A DNA stretch of 64,000 nt from Pseudomonas rhizophila (GCF_003033885.1 NZ_CP024081.1:328232-392231), one strand, 5' to 3'; shown: positions 39,050 through 48,138, counted from the first letter of the stretch. Numbers and translations are program-made. The notes: a model not told the origin generated them from the sequence alone.

Positions 39050-40173
39050 TGCAATTGGCTTTTGTCCTTTATAAATACTTCCCTTTCGGCGGCCTGCAGC
39101 GTGACTTCATGCGCATCGCCCTGGAATGCCAGCGGCGTGGTCACCAGATCCGCGTCTACACGCTGATCTGGGAAGGTGACGTCCCGCCGGGCTTCGAAGT
39201 GCTGGTGGCGCCGGTCAAGGCGCTGTTCAACCACCGTCGCAATGAAAAACTCAGTGCGTGGATGGAAAATGACCTGGCCAAGCGTCCGGTCGACCGTTTG
39301 ATCGGCTTCAACAAAATGCCCGGCCTGGACGTGTATTACGCCGCTGACGGCTGCTTTGAAGACAAGGCGCAGAACCTGCGCAATTCGCTGTACCGGCGTT
39401 GGGGGCGTTACCGCCACTTTTCCGAGTACGAGCGAGCGGTATTCGCCAAGGATGCCAAGACCGAAATACTGATGATTTCCGAAGTGCAACAGCCTTTGTT
39501 CATCAAGCACTACGCCACGCCGCTGGAGCGCTTTCACCTGCTGCCACCGGGCATCGCCCAGGATCGTCGCCGGCCCGCCGACGCCGATGAGGTTCGCGCC
39601 GCGTTTCGTGCCGAATTCGATCTGGCCGATGATGACCTGCTGCTGGTGCAGATCGGTTCCGGGTTCAAGACCAAGGGCGTGGATCGCAGCCTCAAGGCCC
39701 TGGCCGCGCTACCTTCGCAGCTTAAAAAACGCACCCGCCTGTTTGTAATCGGCCAGGACGACCCCAAAGTATTCCAATTGCAGAGCGCCGCGTTGGGGCT
39801 TGGTGACAACGTACGCTTCCTCAAGGGCCGCAGCGACATTCCGCGTTTCCTGCTGGGCGCCGACCTGTTGATCCACCCGGCGTACAACGAGAACACCGGC
39901 ACCGTACTGCTTGAAGCGCTGGTGGCCGGCTTGCCGGTGCTGGTCAGTGCGGTGTGTGGATACGCCCATTACATCGCCGAGGCCGACAGTGGCCTGGTCT
40001 TGGACGAGCCGTTCGAACAGGCGCAGCTCACCGAGTACCTGGGGCGGATGTTGGGTGACGCCGACGCACGCGCGGCCTGGAGCCGCAACGGTCTGGCCTT
40101 CGCCGAGACGGCCGACCTCTACAGCATGCCGCAGCACGCGGCCGATGTGATATTGGCGGAGCACGCACAATGA
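39049..40173 (+). CDS. waaG: LPS core glucosyltransferase WaaG, GT4 (374 aa)
   Basis: A GT-B fold retaining transferase that adds the first outer-core sugar to heptose II. It starts MQLAFVLYKYFPFGGLQRDF, the WaaG signature, and shows DVYYAADGCFEDKAQNLRNS, LLPPGIAQDRRRP, VQIGSGFKTKGVDRSLKALA and the donor-site motif HPAYNENTGTVLLEALVAGL with its E-x7-E pair. Both ends overlap neighbours (waaC by one base, waaP by four), which signals translational coupling in the core operon. Pseudomonas WaaG transfers galactosamine rather than glucose in some species; the sequence alone does not say which here. Confidence 0.93.
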   Translation: MQLAFVLYKYFPFGGLQRDFMRIALECQRRGHQIRVYTLIWEGDVPPGFEVLVAPVKALFNHRRNEKLSAWMENDLAKRPVDRLIGFNKMPGLDVYYAADGCFEDKAQNLRNSLYRRWGRYRHFSEYERAVFAKDAKTEILMISEVQQPLFIKHYATPLERFHLLPPGIAQDRRRPADADEVRAAFRAEFDLADDDLLLVQIGSGFKTKGVDRSLKALAALPSQLKKRTRLFVIGQDDPKVFQLQSAALGLGDNVRFLKGRSDIPRFLLGADLLIHPAYNENTGTVLLEALVAGLPVLVSAVCGYAHYIAEADSGLVLDEPFEQAQLTEYLGRMLGDADARAAWSRNGLAFAETADLYSMPQHAADVILAEHAQ

Positions 40174-40976
40174 AATTGATGCTGGCCGAACCGTTCAAGA
40201 GCCTTTGGGCCGGACGCGATGCGTTCGCCGAAGTCGAGGCGCTCAAGGGCGAGGTCTATCGCGAACTGGAAGCCCGGCGCACCTTGCGCACGGAGGTGGA
40301 TGGTCGTGGCTTTTTCGTGAAAATCCACCGTGGCATCGGTTGGCGCGAGATCTTCAAGAACCTGCTGACCGCCAAGTTGCCGGTACTGGGTGCGGGACAG
40401 GAATGGAAAGCCATCCAGCGCTTGCAGCAGGTCGGTGTGCCAACCATGACCGCCGTCGCCTATGGCGAGAAAGGCAGCAACCCGGCCGACCAGCATTCGT
40501 TCATCGTCACCGAAGAACTGGCGCCGACCGTCAGTCTCGAAGATCTCAGCATGGACTGGGTCAAGCAGCCGCCACAGCCGAAGCTCAAGCGAGCCCTGAT
40601 CGCCGAAGTGGCGCGCATGACCGGCATGATGCATCGGGCCGGGGTCAACCATCGCGACTGCTACATCTGCCACTTTCTGCTGCACACCGATAAGCCCGTG
40701 ACCGCCACGGATTTCAAACTTTCTGTGATCGACCTGCACCGTGCGCAGATCCGTCCGGCCATCCCCCTTCGTTGGCGCAACAAGGACCTGGCGGCGCTGT
40801 ATTTCTCTGCACTGGACATCGGTCTGACCCGGCGTGACAAGTTGCGCTTCCTCAAGGGCTATTTCCAGCAGCCGCTACGGCGGATCCTGGCCGAAGAAGC
40901 TTCGCTGCTGACCTGGCTCGAAGGCAAAGCCAACCGGCTTTATGCGCGCAAGCTGCGGTACGGGGGCGCGCTCTGA
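40170..40976 (+). CDS. waaP: LPS core heptose(I) kinase WaaP (268 aa)
   Basis: Kinase that phosphorylates heptose I of the inner core, a step essential for outer-membrane stability in P. aeruginosa. It has the kinase-like fold, with ATP-binding Lys in GRGFFVKIHRGIGWREIFK, ITEELAPT-like hinge (FIVTEELAPTVSLEDLS), and the catalytic loop VNHRDCYICHFLLH, in which D163 is the expected base, then FKLSVIDLHRAQIRPAIPL with the metal Asp. Length equals the 268 residues of the P. aeruginosa protein. ATGA overlap with waaG. It is the only fully canonical member of the four kinase-like genes that follow one another here. Confidence 0.95.
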   Translation: MKLMLAEPFKSLWAGRDAFAEVEALKGEVYRELEARRTLRTEVDGRGFFVKIHRGIGWREIFKNLLTAKLPVLGAGQEWKAIQRLQQVGVPTMTAVAYGEKGSNPADQHSFIVTEELAPTVSLEDLSMDWVKQPPQPKLKRALIAEVARMTGMMHRAGVNHRDCYICHFLLHTDKPVTATDFKLSVIDLHRAQIRPAIPLRWRNKDLAALYFSALDIGLTRRDKLRFLKGYFQQPLRRILAEEASLLTWLEGKANRLYARKLRYGGAL

Positions 40977-41710
40977 TGTCGGGTTGGGTACTGGAGCCTT
41001 CCTACGCTGAGCTGGCAGAGGATTTCGGCAGTCTTGATGCAGTGTTCGCCCTAGAGGGCGAGCGTCTGACGCGGGACCCGCTGTCCGAGGTGATTCGGGT
41101 ACAGCGCAGCGGCGTGAATTACTATGTCAAGCGCTACACCGGGGCCGGCAAGGGGCTGCGGCGATACTTGGGTAAGCCGCGGGTCAAGTCCGAATGGCAG
41201 AACCTCAAGCGCTTCGCCAAGTGGGGTATCCCCACTGCCGAAGTCGTGGCCTGGGGGCTGGAGCGACGTGGCGCAGCCTATGACCGTGGCGCGATGATCA
41301 CGCGCGAGCTGCCGGGCACCGAAGACCTCTCGGCATTGGCAAGGCGTCACGATCCAAGGCTGGCCAATCGTGCCTGGGTCGACGGGGTGAGTCGGCAACT
41401 GGCCGGCTATACCCGGACCATGCACGAAAATCGTTTTACCCATAACGATCTGAAATGGCGCAACTTGCTGATCGACGAGCAGTCACGGCTGTTCTTTATC
41501 GATTGCCCCAACGGCGATTTCTGGCGCGGCTTCTGGCTCAACTATCGCATCACCAAGGACCTGGCGTGCCTGGACAAGGTCGCCAAGTATCATTTGTCGG
41601 CCACTCAGCGCCTGCGTTTTTACCTGCAGTATCGCCAGCGTAACCGGCTCGATGCGTGTGACAAGAAGCGCATCCGTCACGTAGTGAGATTTTTCGAGGG
41701 GCGTGAATGA
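40976..41710 (+). CDS. LPS core kinase-like protein (244 aa), PA5008-like
   Basis: A small kinase of the InaA/WaaP superfamily, probably modifying a core sugar. It has a phosphate-loop-less kinase fold: Lys in VNYYVKRYTGAGKGLRRYLG, hinge GAMITRELPGTEDLSALA, catalytic loop FTHNDLKWRNLLID with D158, and LFFIDCPNGDFWRGF with the metal Asp at about 176, so the active site looks complete. In PAO1 the equivalent position is PA5008 (from memory). Its start overlaps the waaP stop and its end overlaps the next gene by four bases. Which sugar it phosphorylates is not evident. Confidence 0.82.
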   Translation: MSGWVLEPSYAELAEDFGSLDAVFALEGERLTRDPLSEVIRVQRSGVNYYVKRYTGAGKGLRRYLGKPRVKSEWQNLKRFAKWGIPTAEVVAWGLERRGAAYDRGAMITRELPGTEDLSALARRHDPRLANRAWVDGVSRQLAGYTRTMHENRFTHNDLKWRNLLIDEQSRLFFIDCPNGDFWRGFWLNYRITKDLACLDKVAKYHLSATQRLRFYLQYRQRNRLDACDKKRIRHVVRFFEGRE

Positions 41711-42459
41711 CTGATTTTCTGGCGACTGAAGACCAGTCATTGTTGCAACGCCACGGCCTGGATAGCTTCGAAGCCCTTTGGGACCTGCAATTGGATGCGG
41801 TGGATGAACCCAACACCGCGGGCGGCGGTTGGAGCAGTGTCTTCCGGCTGGAACTGGAAGGGCGGGGTTATTACCTCAAGCGCCAGAGTAATTACCTCAC
41901 CAGGACGTGGTCCCACCCCTTCGGCGAGCCCAGCTTTTCCCGGGAGTTTCGCAACATCAGCCGCTACCGCCAACTGGGGATTCCGGCCCTGCAAGCGGTG
42001 TTCTATGGTCAGCGCAATGTGGGCGGGGAGGTGCGGGCGATTCTGCTGACGCGTGCCCTGGACGGTTGGGATGACCTGGATTCATTGCTGCAACGCTGGT
42101 CCAGCCTGGCGGCGACGCAACGCGCCACCGTCCTGCAGGCTTGCGGGCAGTTGGCGCGACGCCTGCACGGCATGCGCCAGGTCCATGGTTGCTTCTACCC
42201 CAAGCACATTTTTCTGCAAGCCACCGCCAGTGGCTATCAGGCGCAGTTGATCGACCTCGAAAAGACCCGGCCGCTATTGTTCGGTCAGCGGGATCGAATC
42301 AAGGACCTGGAGCCCTTGCTGCGTCGCGCGCGAGCCTGGAGTGACGACGATGTGCGCCAGATGCTCTGCACCTACCTGGATCAACCGCTCAAGAGTGCAC
42401 TGGTTGACCGCTGGATGACTCGTCTGACCGCCCGGCGCAGCCATAAGGAGGCTCGTTGA
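41707..42459 (+). CDS. LPS kinase-family protein lacking the catalytic Asp (250 aa), PA5007-like
   Basis: Third kinase-fold protein of the core operon. The N-lobe is recognisable (GWSSVFRLELEGRGYYLKRQ, with the Lys) and so is the C-terminal metal site (QAQLIDLEKTRPLLFGQRDR). The catalytic loop, however, reads VHGCFYPKHIFL, so the HxD aspartate is Cys162. It may be a pseudokinase that scaffolds its neighbours, or the family may use another residue; homologues keep HG.(C/F)YP, as I recall. Starts with ATGA overlap; its stop TGA overlaps the next ATG by one base. Cytoplasmic, no signal. Confidence 0.78.
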   Translation: MTDFLATEDQSLLQRHGLDSFEALWDLQLDAVDEPNTAGGGWSSVFRLELEGRGYYLKRQSNYLTRTWSHPFGEPSFSREFRNISRYRQLGIPALQAVFYGQRNVGGEVRAILLTRALDGWDDLDSLLQRWSSLAATQRATVLQACGQLARRLHGMRQVHGCFYPKHIFLQATASGYQAQLIDLEKTRPLLFGQRDRIKDLEPLLRRARAWSDDDVRQMLCTYLDQPLKSALVDRWMTRLTARRSHKEAR

Positions 42460-43898
42460 TGCATTTATCCGAATTGAAGAACGCCGGCCGCAGTCCCAGC
42501 CTGCCTTTGAGCCTGGAGCTGGCGGACGCCGCCGGCCCGGCGCAATTGCAGCTGCTTTCCCTGTTGCGTGTGTTGCCGGGACAGCGCTACGTCGGTGCTG
42601 GCGTCTGGCGCGGTCGTCCGGTGTTGGCCAAGTTGCTGGTCGGCAGTAAAGCGGGCAGGCACTTTCACCGCGAACTGCAAGGCGTGCGCCTGCTGGCCGA
42701 GCAGGGGCTGACTACGCCGCTGTTGCTGGCCGATGGCCTGAAAGAAGGCGAGGGTGGCTGGCTGCTGTTCGAATTGCTCGAGGGGGCCGAAAGCCTCGGG
42801 GACGCCTGGAAACAGGTCGAGGGCCTGCCACTGCTCGCCGACGAACAAACGGCGGTACTGGCCGAGGCGTTGGGAGCGATTGCACAACTGCACAGCAAAG
42901 GCCTGTGGCAGGAAGATCTGCACCTGGACAATCTGTTGCGTCACGGCGGCAAACTCTATTTGATCGACGGCGCCGGCATCCGCGCCGAAACCCCGGGCCA
43001 GCCATTGTCGCGCAACAAAGTGCTCGAAAACCTGGGGGTATTTTTCGCCCAGTTGCCCAAATCCCTCGAGCCTTTCAACGAAGAGTTGTTGGTGCATTAC
43101 CTGCTGGGCAACGCCGAGCACGCATTGCCCATGGAGGCGCTGCAAAAACAGATCGACAAGGTGTACGCCTGGCGCCTGAATGACTTTCTGGAAAAAGTCG
43201 GGCGTGAGTGCAGTCTGTTCAGCGTGCAGCGTGGTCCGTTCGGTTTGCGAGCGATTCGTCGTGATGAAGAGGCGGTCATGGCGCCGGTACTGGAGCAGGC
43301 CGATGCCTTGCTTGACCAAGGCCACTTATACAAGACCGGTGGGTCGGCGAGCGTTGGTAAAGTCGATGTGGACGGGCGCTCTGTGTTGATCAAGCGCTAC
43401 AACATCAAAAACTTCGCCCACTGGCTCAAGCGCTTCTGGCGTCCGAGCCGCGCCTGGCATGCCTGGCGCGAAGGTCATCGCCTGACGTTCCTCGGTATCG
43501 CCACGCCCAAGCCGCTGGCGCTGCTGGAAAAGCGTTTTCTGTGGCTGCGTCGCGGCGCCTACCTGGTGACCGAGCACCTGTCGGGGCCTGACATCATCGA
43601 ACGCCTGGCCCCTTACGTCGAAAACGGCGCCGCTCCCGAGCCTGAGTTGCTGGCGCTGGACCGGTTGTTCGCCGGCCTGATCCGCGAGCGTATCAGTCAC
43701 GGCGATTTCAAGGGCCACAACCTGCTCTGGCAGGACGATCGCTGGGCGCTGATCGACCTGGACTCCATGTGCCAGCACCGCAGCCTCTCCAGCTTCACCC
43801 CCGCCTATGCCAGGGATCGTGCGCGGTTCATGCGCAACTGGCCGCAAGACAGTGCGTTGTATCAGGTGATTGATCAGCGGTTGCCCAAAAGTTTTTGA
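42459..43898 (+). CDS. Two-domain LPS kinase-like protein (479 aa), PA5006-like
   Basis: A double kinase-like protein. Domain 1 (about 1-235) has GVWRGRPVLAKLLVGSKAGR, hinge LLFELLEGAESL and catalytic loop LWQEDLHLDNLLRHGGKLY followed by LIDGAGI. Domain 2 (about 270-479) has VGKVDVDGRSVLIKRYNIKN, hinge AYLVTEHLSGPDI and loop ISHGDFKGHNLLWQDDRWAL then IDLDSM. Both carry a catalytic Asp, so both may be active. AAGGAGG at 42444-42450 supports ATG 42459 rather than the TTG just before it. It ends the gap-free run from waaF; a REP element and a new promoter region follow. Target sugar(s) unknown. Confidence 0.82.
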   Translation: MHLSELKNAGRSPSLPLSLELADAAGPAQLQLLSLLRVLPGQRYVGAGVWRGRPVLAKLLVGSKAGRHFHRELQGVRLLAEQGLTTPLLLADGLKEGEGGWLLFELLEGAESLGDAWKQVEGLPLLADEQTAVLAEALGAIAQLHSKGLWQEDLHLDNLLRHGGKLYLIDGAGIRAETPGQPLSRNKVLENLGVFFAQLPKSLEPFNEELLVHYLLGNAEHALPMEALQKQIDKVYAWRLNDFLEKVGRECSLFSVQRGPFGLRAIRRDEEAVMAPVLEQADALLDQGHLYKTGGSASVGKVDVDGRSVLIKRYNIKNFAHWLKRFWRPSRAWHAWREGHRLTFLGIATPKPLALLEKRFLWLRRGAYLVTEHLSGPDIIERLAPYVENGAAPEPELLALDRLFAGLIRERISHGDFKGHNLLWQDDRWALIDLDSMCQHRSLSSFTPAYARDRARFMRNWPQDSALYQVIDQRLPKSF

Positions 43899-43934
43899 AG
43901 GGTGCCCCGATAGCTGCTTTGGCACGTCTTCTGT

Positions 43935-44027
43935 GTAGGAACTGCTGAAGGCTGCGATCTTTGTTTTACCCCTTGAGGTTCAAGGGAAAGATCAAAATCA
44001 AAAGATCGCAGCTTCGGCAGCTCCTAC
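43935..44027. repeat. REP-type inverted repeat, family D
   Basis: GTAGGAACTGCTGAAGGCTG CGATCTTT at one end and AAAGATCGCAGCTTCGGCAG CTCCTAC at the other. This is a different repeat family from the GTGGGAGC elements and occurs once in the window. It marks the end of the waaF operon. Confidence 0.82.
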
Positions 44028-44050
44028 GAGGCTTGCCAACGCTTTTAAGC

Positions 44051-44122
44051 TATAATCCCGCCCTTTAGCTGCCCCGCGCCCCGGCGTGCGGCACATCTTT
44101 TTTCGAGGCGTTTGTCGCCTCG
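44051..44122 (+). promoter_or_regulatory. Candidate -10 box and structured leader of the carbamoyltransferase gene
   Basis: TATAAT lies at 44051-44056, but I find no -35 box at normal spacing. Downstream, CGAGGCG (44104-44110) pairs with CGCCTCG (44116-44122) around TTTGT, about 30 bases before the GTG start. A new transcript probably begins here; strength and structure are untested. Confidence 0.35.
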
Positions 44123-44150
44123 CATGCAGACATTAAGAGGCTAGACCCCT

Positions 44151-45908
44151 GTGGCATTGACGATTCTTGGCCTGTCCGGCGCCCTTAGCCATGATCCCTC
44201 CGCAGCGCTGTATATCGACGGCAAGCTGATCGCGGCGGCCGAGGAAGAGCGCTTCGTACGCGATAAACATGCAAAGAACCGCATGCCCTACGAGTCGGCG
44301 AAGTTCTGTCTGGAACAGGCCGGCATCAAGCCGTCCGACGTCGACGTGGTGGCAATCCCGTTCGCCCCGATCAGCCTGTTCGGCGAAGCGCGCTGGCATT
44401 ACGCCAAGCGTTACTGGTACGCCCCGGATCGCGCCCTCGATGCGATCCTGATGGGCAACCGTCGCTACAAGCGCTATCGCCGCAAGATTGTCTGGTGCCT
44501 GGAGCAGCTGGGTTTTGATCCGAAAAAGATCAAGATCGAGCCGGTCGAGCACCATCTGGCCCACGCCTCCAGTGCGTACCACTGCTCGGGCTTCCAGGAG
44601 AAAACCGCGATCCTGGGCATCGACGGCAAGGGTGAATACGCCACGACCTTCTTCGGCTACGGCGAAAACGGCAAGATCCACAAGATCAAGGAATTCTTCG
44701 ACCCGGACTCCCTCGGCGGCCTGTATGGCGCGATCACCGAGTTCCTGGGTTTCGAGATGCTCGACGGTGAGTTCAAGGTCATGGGCATGGCGCCTTACGG
44801 CGATGCCAGCAAGTACGACTTCTCGCGCCTGGCCTCGTTTGAAAACGGCGAACTGGTGATCAATACCGACTACGCCAACGTGATCGGCCTGCGTCGATAT
44901 AAAGAGAAGGGCAAAGGCTTCTACTTCTCGCCGAAGCTGATCGAATGGCTCGGCCCGAAACGTGAAGGCGACATCGCCGACGAGCCGTACATCCACTACG
45001 CGGCCAGCATGCAGGCGCTGTTCGAGAAGCTTGCGCTGCAGATGATTGACCACTATCTGGGCGACGTGCTCAAGGAAACCGGCAAGCTGGCGTTCGCCGG
45101 TGGCTGTGCGTTGAACGTCAAGCTGAACCAGAAAATCATCGCCCGTGACGACGTCAAGGAACTGTTCGTGCAACCGGCTTCCGGCGATGCCGGCACCGCC
45201 GTGGGGGCGGCAGCTTATGTGTCCCACGCCCGTGGCGTGCCGGTGGAGAAGATGGAACACGTCTACCTCGGCCCGGCCTACAGCAACGAAGACGTCATCG
45301 CCGCCTGCGCCCGCCATCCGAGCAAGCCTGCGTGGCGCAAGATCGACAACACCCCTGAGCGCATCGCCAAGATCATGGTCGACGGCAACCCGGTGGCCTG
45401 GTTCCAAGGGCGCATGGAGTTTGGCCCGCGTGCCTTGGGCGGTCGCTCGATCATCGGTTGCCCGAGCGCCAGCGGCGTGGCCGATCGCATCAACGAACAG
45501 ATCAAGTTCCGCGAGCGCTGGAGGCCTTTCTGCCCGTCGATGCTCGACACGGTCGCACCGCAGATGATCAAGGTCGATCACCCCGCGCCGTTCATGACGT
45601 TCACCTTCGAAGTGGCTGAAGAGTGGAAAACCCGCGTGCCGGAAGTCGTCCACGAAGACGGCACATCCCGGGCCCAGGTACTCAAGCGTGAATACAACCC
45701 ACGCTATTACGACATGATGAAGGCCCTGGAAGTACTGACCGGCAACGGCGTGTCCCTGAATACCTCACTCAACCGCCGTGGCGAACCGATGATCTGCTCG
45801 CCTACGGACGCTCTGAATATGTTCTTTGGCTCTGACCTGCAATACCTGATCATGGAGGATATTCTGGTGGTCAAAGACGGCGTGGATGCATATGACACGT
45901 TCGGCTGA
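44151..45908 (+). CDS. wapO: LPS core carbamoyltransferase, NodU/CmcH family (585 aa)
   Basis: Transfers a carbamoyl group from carbamoyl phosphate to a sugar hydroxyl by way of carbamoyl-AMP; in P. aeruginosa the equivalent gene (PA5005, wapO, from memory) carbamoylates heptose II. The start is GTG 44151, with AAGAGG ten bases before it. The N-terminal YrdC/Kae1-like half begins LTILGLSGALSHDPSAALYI and has the metal His pair in EHHLAHASSAYHCSGF; GGCALNVKLNQKII follows. The C-terminal carbamoyltransferase half has WFQGRMEFGPRALGGRSIIG and FRERWRPFCPSM, and ends SLNTSLNRRGEPM. It overlaps the next gene by 17 bases. Confidence 0.9.
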   Translation: MALTILGLSGALSHDPSAALYIDGKLIAAAEEERFVRDKHAKNRMPYESAKFCLEQAGIKPSDVDVVAIPFAPISLFGEARWHYAKRYWYAPDRALDAILMGNRRYKRYRRKIVWCLEQLGFDPKKIKIEPVEHHLAHASSAYHCSGFQEKTAILGIDGKGEYATTFFGYGENGKIHKIKEFFDPDSLGGLYGAITEFLGFEMLDGEFKVMGMAPYGDASKYDFSRLASFENGELVINTDYANVIGLRRYKEKGKGFYFSPKLIEWLGPKREGDIADEPYIHYAASMQALFEKLALQMIDHYLGDVLKETGKLAFAGGCALNVKLNQKIIARDDVKELFVQPASGDAGTAVGAAAYVSHARGVPVEKMEHVYLGPAYSNEDVIAACARHPSKPAWRKIDNTPERIAKIMVDGNPVAWFQGRMEFGPRALGGRSIIGCPSASGVADRINEQIKFRERWRPFCPSMLDTVAPQMIKVDHPAPFMTFTFEVAEEWKTRVPEVVHEDGTSRAQVLKREYNPRYYDMMKALEVLTGNGVSLNTSLNRRGEPMICSPTDALNMFFGSDLQYLIMEDILVVKDGVDAYDTFG

Positions 45909-47022
45909 GCGGCATGTATTGCAGTTCTGTCACGGTTACGATGGGCCGTTCCTCGACTGCGCCCGTCAGTATGCCAGTCTGTTCGCAGGCACTGGCTATC
46001 GCGTGACGACAGTGTTTCTTACCGGGGCGGCCGATACGGAAGTGGCCGCCCGTTGCGCCTCTGACGAGGTGCTGTTCATGGAGTACAGCTCCAGTGCCAT
46101 CAGAGGCTTGAAGCTGGGCGCGATCAGCGATTTGAGAAAGATTGCCGCCTCGCGCAATTTCAGTTTTTGCATCGCCCATCGCTTTAAGCCGATCTACATC
46201 ACCTTGCTCGCTACCGGTCTGCCGGTGATCGGAGTGCACCACGCGTTGGGGGACTATCAGCGGTTGACCAGACGGGTGTTCGTCCAGTTTTTCCGCAAAC
46301 GCCTGAGCCTGCTTGGTGTCTCCGATGCAGTGCGTGACGACATTCGTCGTCTCTTGCCGAAATGGCCGGCTAGCCGGATCCAGACCCTCTACAACCGTAT
46401 CGACCTGGAAGCCGTACAGGCTGGCCTGGTGTCCCGGGACGAAGCGCGGCATAGCCTGGGGTTGGATGCCCAGGCCTGGATTGTCGGCAATGTTGGCCGT
46501 CTGCACCCGGACAAGGACCAGGCCACGCTGTTGCGAGGTTTTGCCCTGGCGCTGGAGTATTTGCCCGCCAATAGCCAGTTGGTGATTCTCGGCAAGGGCC
46601 GTCTGGAACAAGACCTTAAGGAACTGGCGCTGGAACTGGGCATTGCCGACCGTGTGCTGTTCCTCGGTCAGGTGCCTGAAGCGCGTCGCTATTTTCGCGC
46701 CTTTGATGTATTCGCTCTGAGTTCTGACCATGAGCCGTTCGGCATGGTGCTGCTCGAAGCCATGGCCGCCGGTGTGCCGCTACTGGCCACCGCCTGCGGT
46801 GGAGCAAAGGAAGTGGTGGAGGGTGTCGGCATTTTATTTCCGCTAGGCGATGCCGAGCATATGGCGCAGGGACTGCAACACTTGGCGGCCATGGACGAGT
46901 TGCAGCGTCGCAGGTGTGCAGAGCTGATGCTTGATCGCTTGCGTGAACGCTTTTCCGATCGGGCTGCTCGTGAGGCTTTCTGGCGTTTGCCTATGGTCGC
47001 CGAACTGGCGTCAAGGGCCTGA
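45892..47022 (+). CDS. Glycosyltransferase family 4, WapH-like (376 aa)
   Basis: A GT-B fold retaining transferase, probably for an outer-core sugar. It starts with TRSAERHVLQFCHGYDGPFL and has the acceptor domain ending GVSDAVRDDIRRLLPKWP, then VGNVGRLHPDKDQATLLRGF, LGKGRLEQDLKELALELG and the donor motif SDHEPFGMVLLEAMAAGVPL (E-x7-E). It sits where PAO1 has PA5004 (wapH, a glucosyltransferase), and the gene order supports that identity, but the transferred sugar is not shown. The start could be 45886 or 45892; the second has the better-spaced GGCGTGG. It overlaps the carbamoyltransferase gene. Confidence 0.85.
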   Translation: MTRSAERHVLQFCHGYDGPFLDCARQYASLFAGTGYRVTTVFLTGAADTEVAARCASDEVLFMEYSSSAIRGLKLGAISDLRKIAASRNFSFCIAHRFKPIYITLLATGLPVIGVHHALGDYQRLTRRVFVQFFRKRLSLLGVSDAVRDDIRRLLPKWPASRIQTLYNRIDLEAVQAGLVSRDEARHSLGLDAQAWIVGNVGRLHPDKDQATLLRGFALALEYLPANSQLVILGKGRLEQDLKELALELGIADRVLFLGQVPEARRYFRAFDVFALSSDHEPFGMVLLEAMAAGVPLLATACGGAKEVVEGVGILFPLGDAEHMAQGLQHLAAMDELQRRRCAELMLDRLRERFSDRAAREAFWRLPMVAELASRA

Positions 47023-47137
47023 TCCAATAAGATCCGCAGTTGGCGTCGGCGTAGCAGCCTCGCATGATGAGGCGGGGAAGTCCGCCCGGCGCGATACCGG
47101 GTTATTTATCAAGTCGTTCGGTGCCGCAAGGAAGACG

Positions 47138-48094
47138 ATGAAAGTTTTATTTTTGGTCCAGAAAGAGCAGCGGGCCATCCTGGACCGCCTCTATGAAGGC
47201 GTGGCAGCCCATTGCGAGTGTGACCTGCGCTGGCTCGACAGCAATGAGCAGCGTAACTTGCGAGGGTATTTCCGGCGTCACGTGGACGTATCGCGTTACG
47301 ATCGGATCGTATTTTTCCTGCGCTTCAAGCAGGAGATCCGCCAGGCGGCATTCATTCGCACGATCCCGAATCTGGTGATCCTGGAACACGACGCCTATCA
47401 GAACTACATTGCGTGCAAATACACGGGCAAGTTCAGTGCCCATTATCGTCGTCTGCCATGGGTGCGGGTCATCAGCTCCGGTTTCATGGTTGCTCAACGT
47501 CTTCGCACCGAAGGTTTCGATGCGGTGTTCGTACCCAAAGGCTACGATCAATCGTTATTGCAAAATCAGAATCGCGAGCGGGATATCGAACTGGCCTTTG
47601 TAGGAAGCACCAACAGCGCCGCCTACAGTGGGCGCAAGATACTGCTGGATGAGTTGGCACGCGTTGAGCCGCTGGTGGTAACCCGCACCAAGTCCGGGGA
47701 AGAGTATTGCGAGACCCTGAACCGCATTCGTTTTTTTGTCAGCGCCGATGTGGGTATGGGCGAGTTCATGATCAAGAATTTCGAAGCCATGGCCTGTGGT
47801 TGTGTGCTGCTGGCTTTCGATCAGGGGGTCGATGAAGCGCGTGCGCTGGGGTTGCAGGACATGCATAACGTGGTGTTGTATTGCGACGTTGCGCAGCTTC
47901 AGGAAAAGCTTTACCGACTGCGAGCTGACCCCGAACTGGCCCATCGTATTGCGCGCAACGGCCATGAGCTGGCGCTGGAACAGTTCAGTTTCGCACGCAT
48001 CGGGCAAAAAATCGTTGAGGCACTGGAGCCGCCCTTGCGGCCTCGTGCACCGTTGAGTCTGCTGGAAAAATTGCGCCTGAAATTGGGCGTTTGA
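47138..48094 (+). CDS. Glycosyltransferase, CgeB-like GT-B type (318 aa)
   Basis: Probably another core-sugar transferase. The start ATG 47138 has AAGGAAG before it; an open frame upstream to 46931 overlaps the previous gene and is not used. It begins MKVLFLVQKEQRAILDRLYE, has VISSGFMVAQRLRTEGFDAV and VFVPKGYDQSLL in the hinge, VGSTNSAAYSGRKILLDELA starting the donor domain, and GEFMIKNFEAMACGCVLLAF, the C-terminal glycosyltransferase motif with Glu. Family and fold are clear; substrate is not. Codon use looks less GC-biased than the housekeeping genes, as often in variable core loci. Confidence 0.78.
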   Translation: MKVLFLVQKEQRAILDRLYEGVAAHCECDLRWLDSNEQRNLRGYFRRHVDVSRYDRIVFFLRFKQEIRQAAFIRTIPNLVILEHDAYQNYIACKYTGKFSAHYRRLPWVRVISSGFMVAQRLRTEGFDAVFVPKGYDQSLLQNQNRERDIELAFVGSTNSAAYSGRKILLDELARVEPLVVTRTKSGEEYCETLNRIRFFVSADVGMGEFMIKNFEAMACGCVLLAFDQGVDEARALGLQDMHNVVLYCDVAQLQEKLYRLRADPELAHRIARNGHELALEQFSFARIGQKIVEALEPPLRPRAPLSLLEKLRLKLGV

Positions 48095-48138
48095 CGGGAA
48101 CCGTTCAGCCATCTGGCGTTCGGATGGCGTTTGACTAA

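Noticed and set aside
48097..48138. Small inverted repeat CCATCTGG / GGATGG before the GT2-like gene
   Set aside because: Too short and imperfect to separate from chance.
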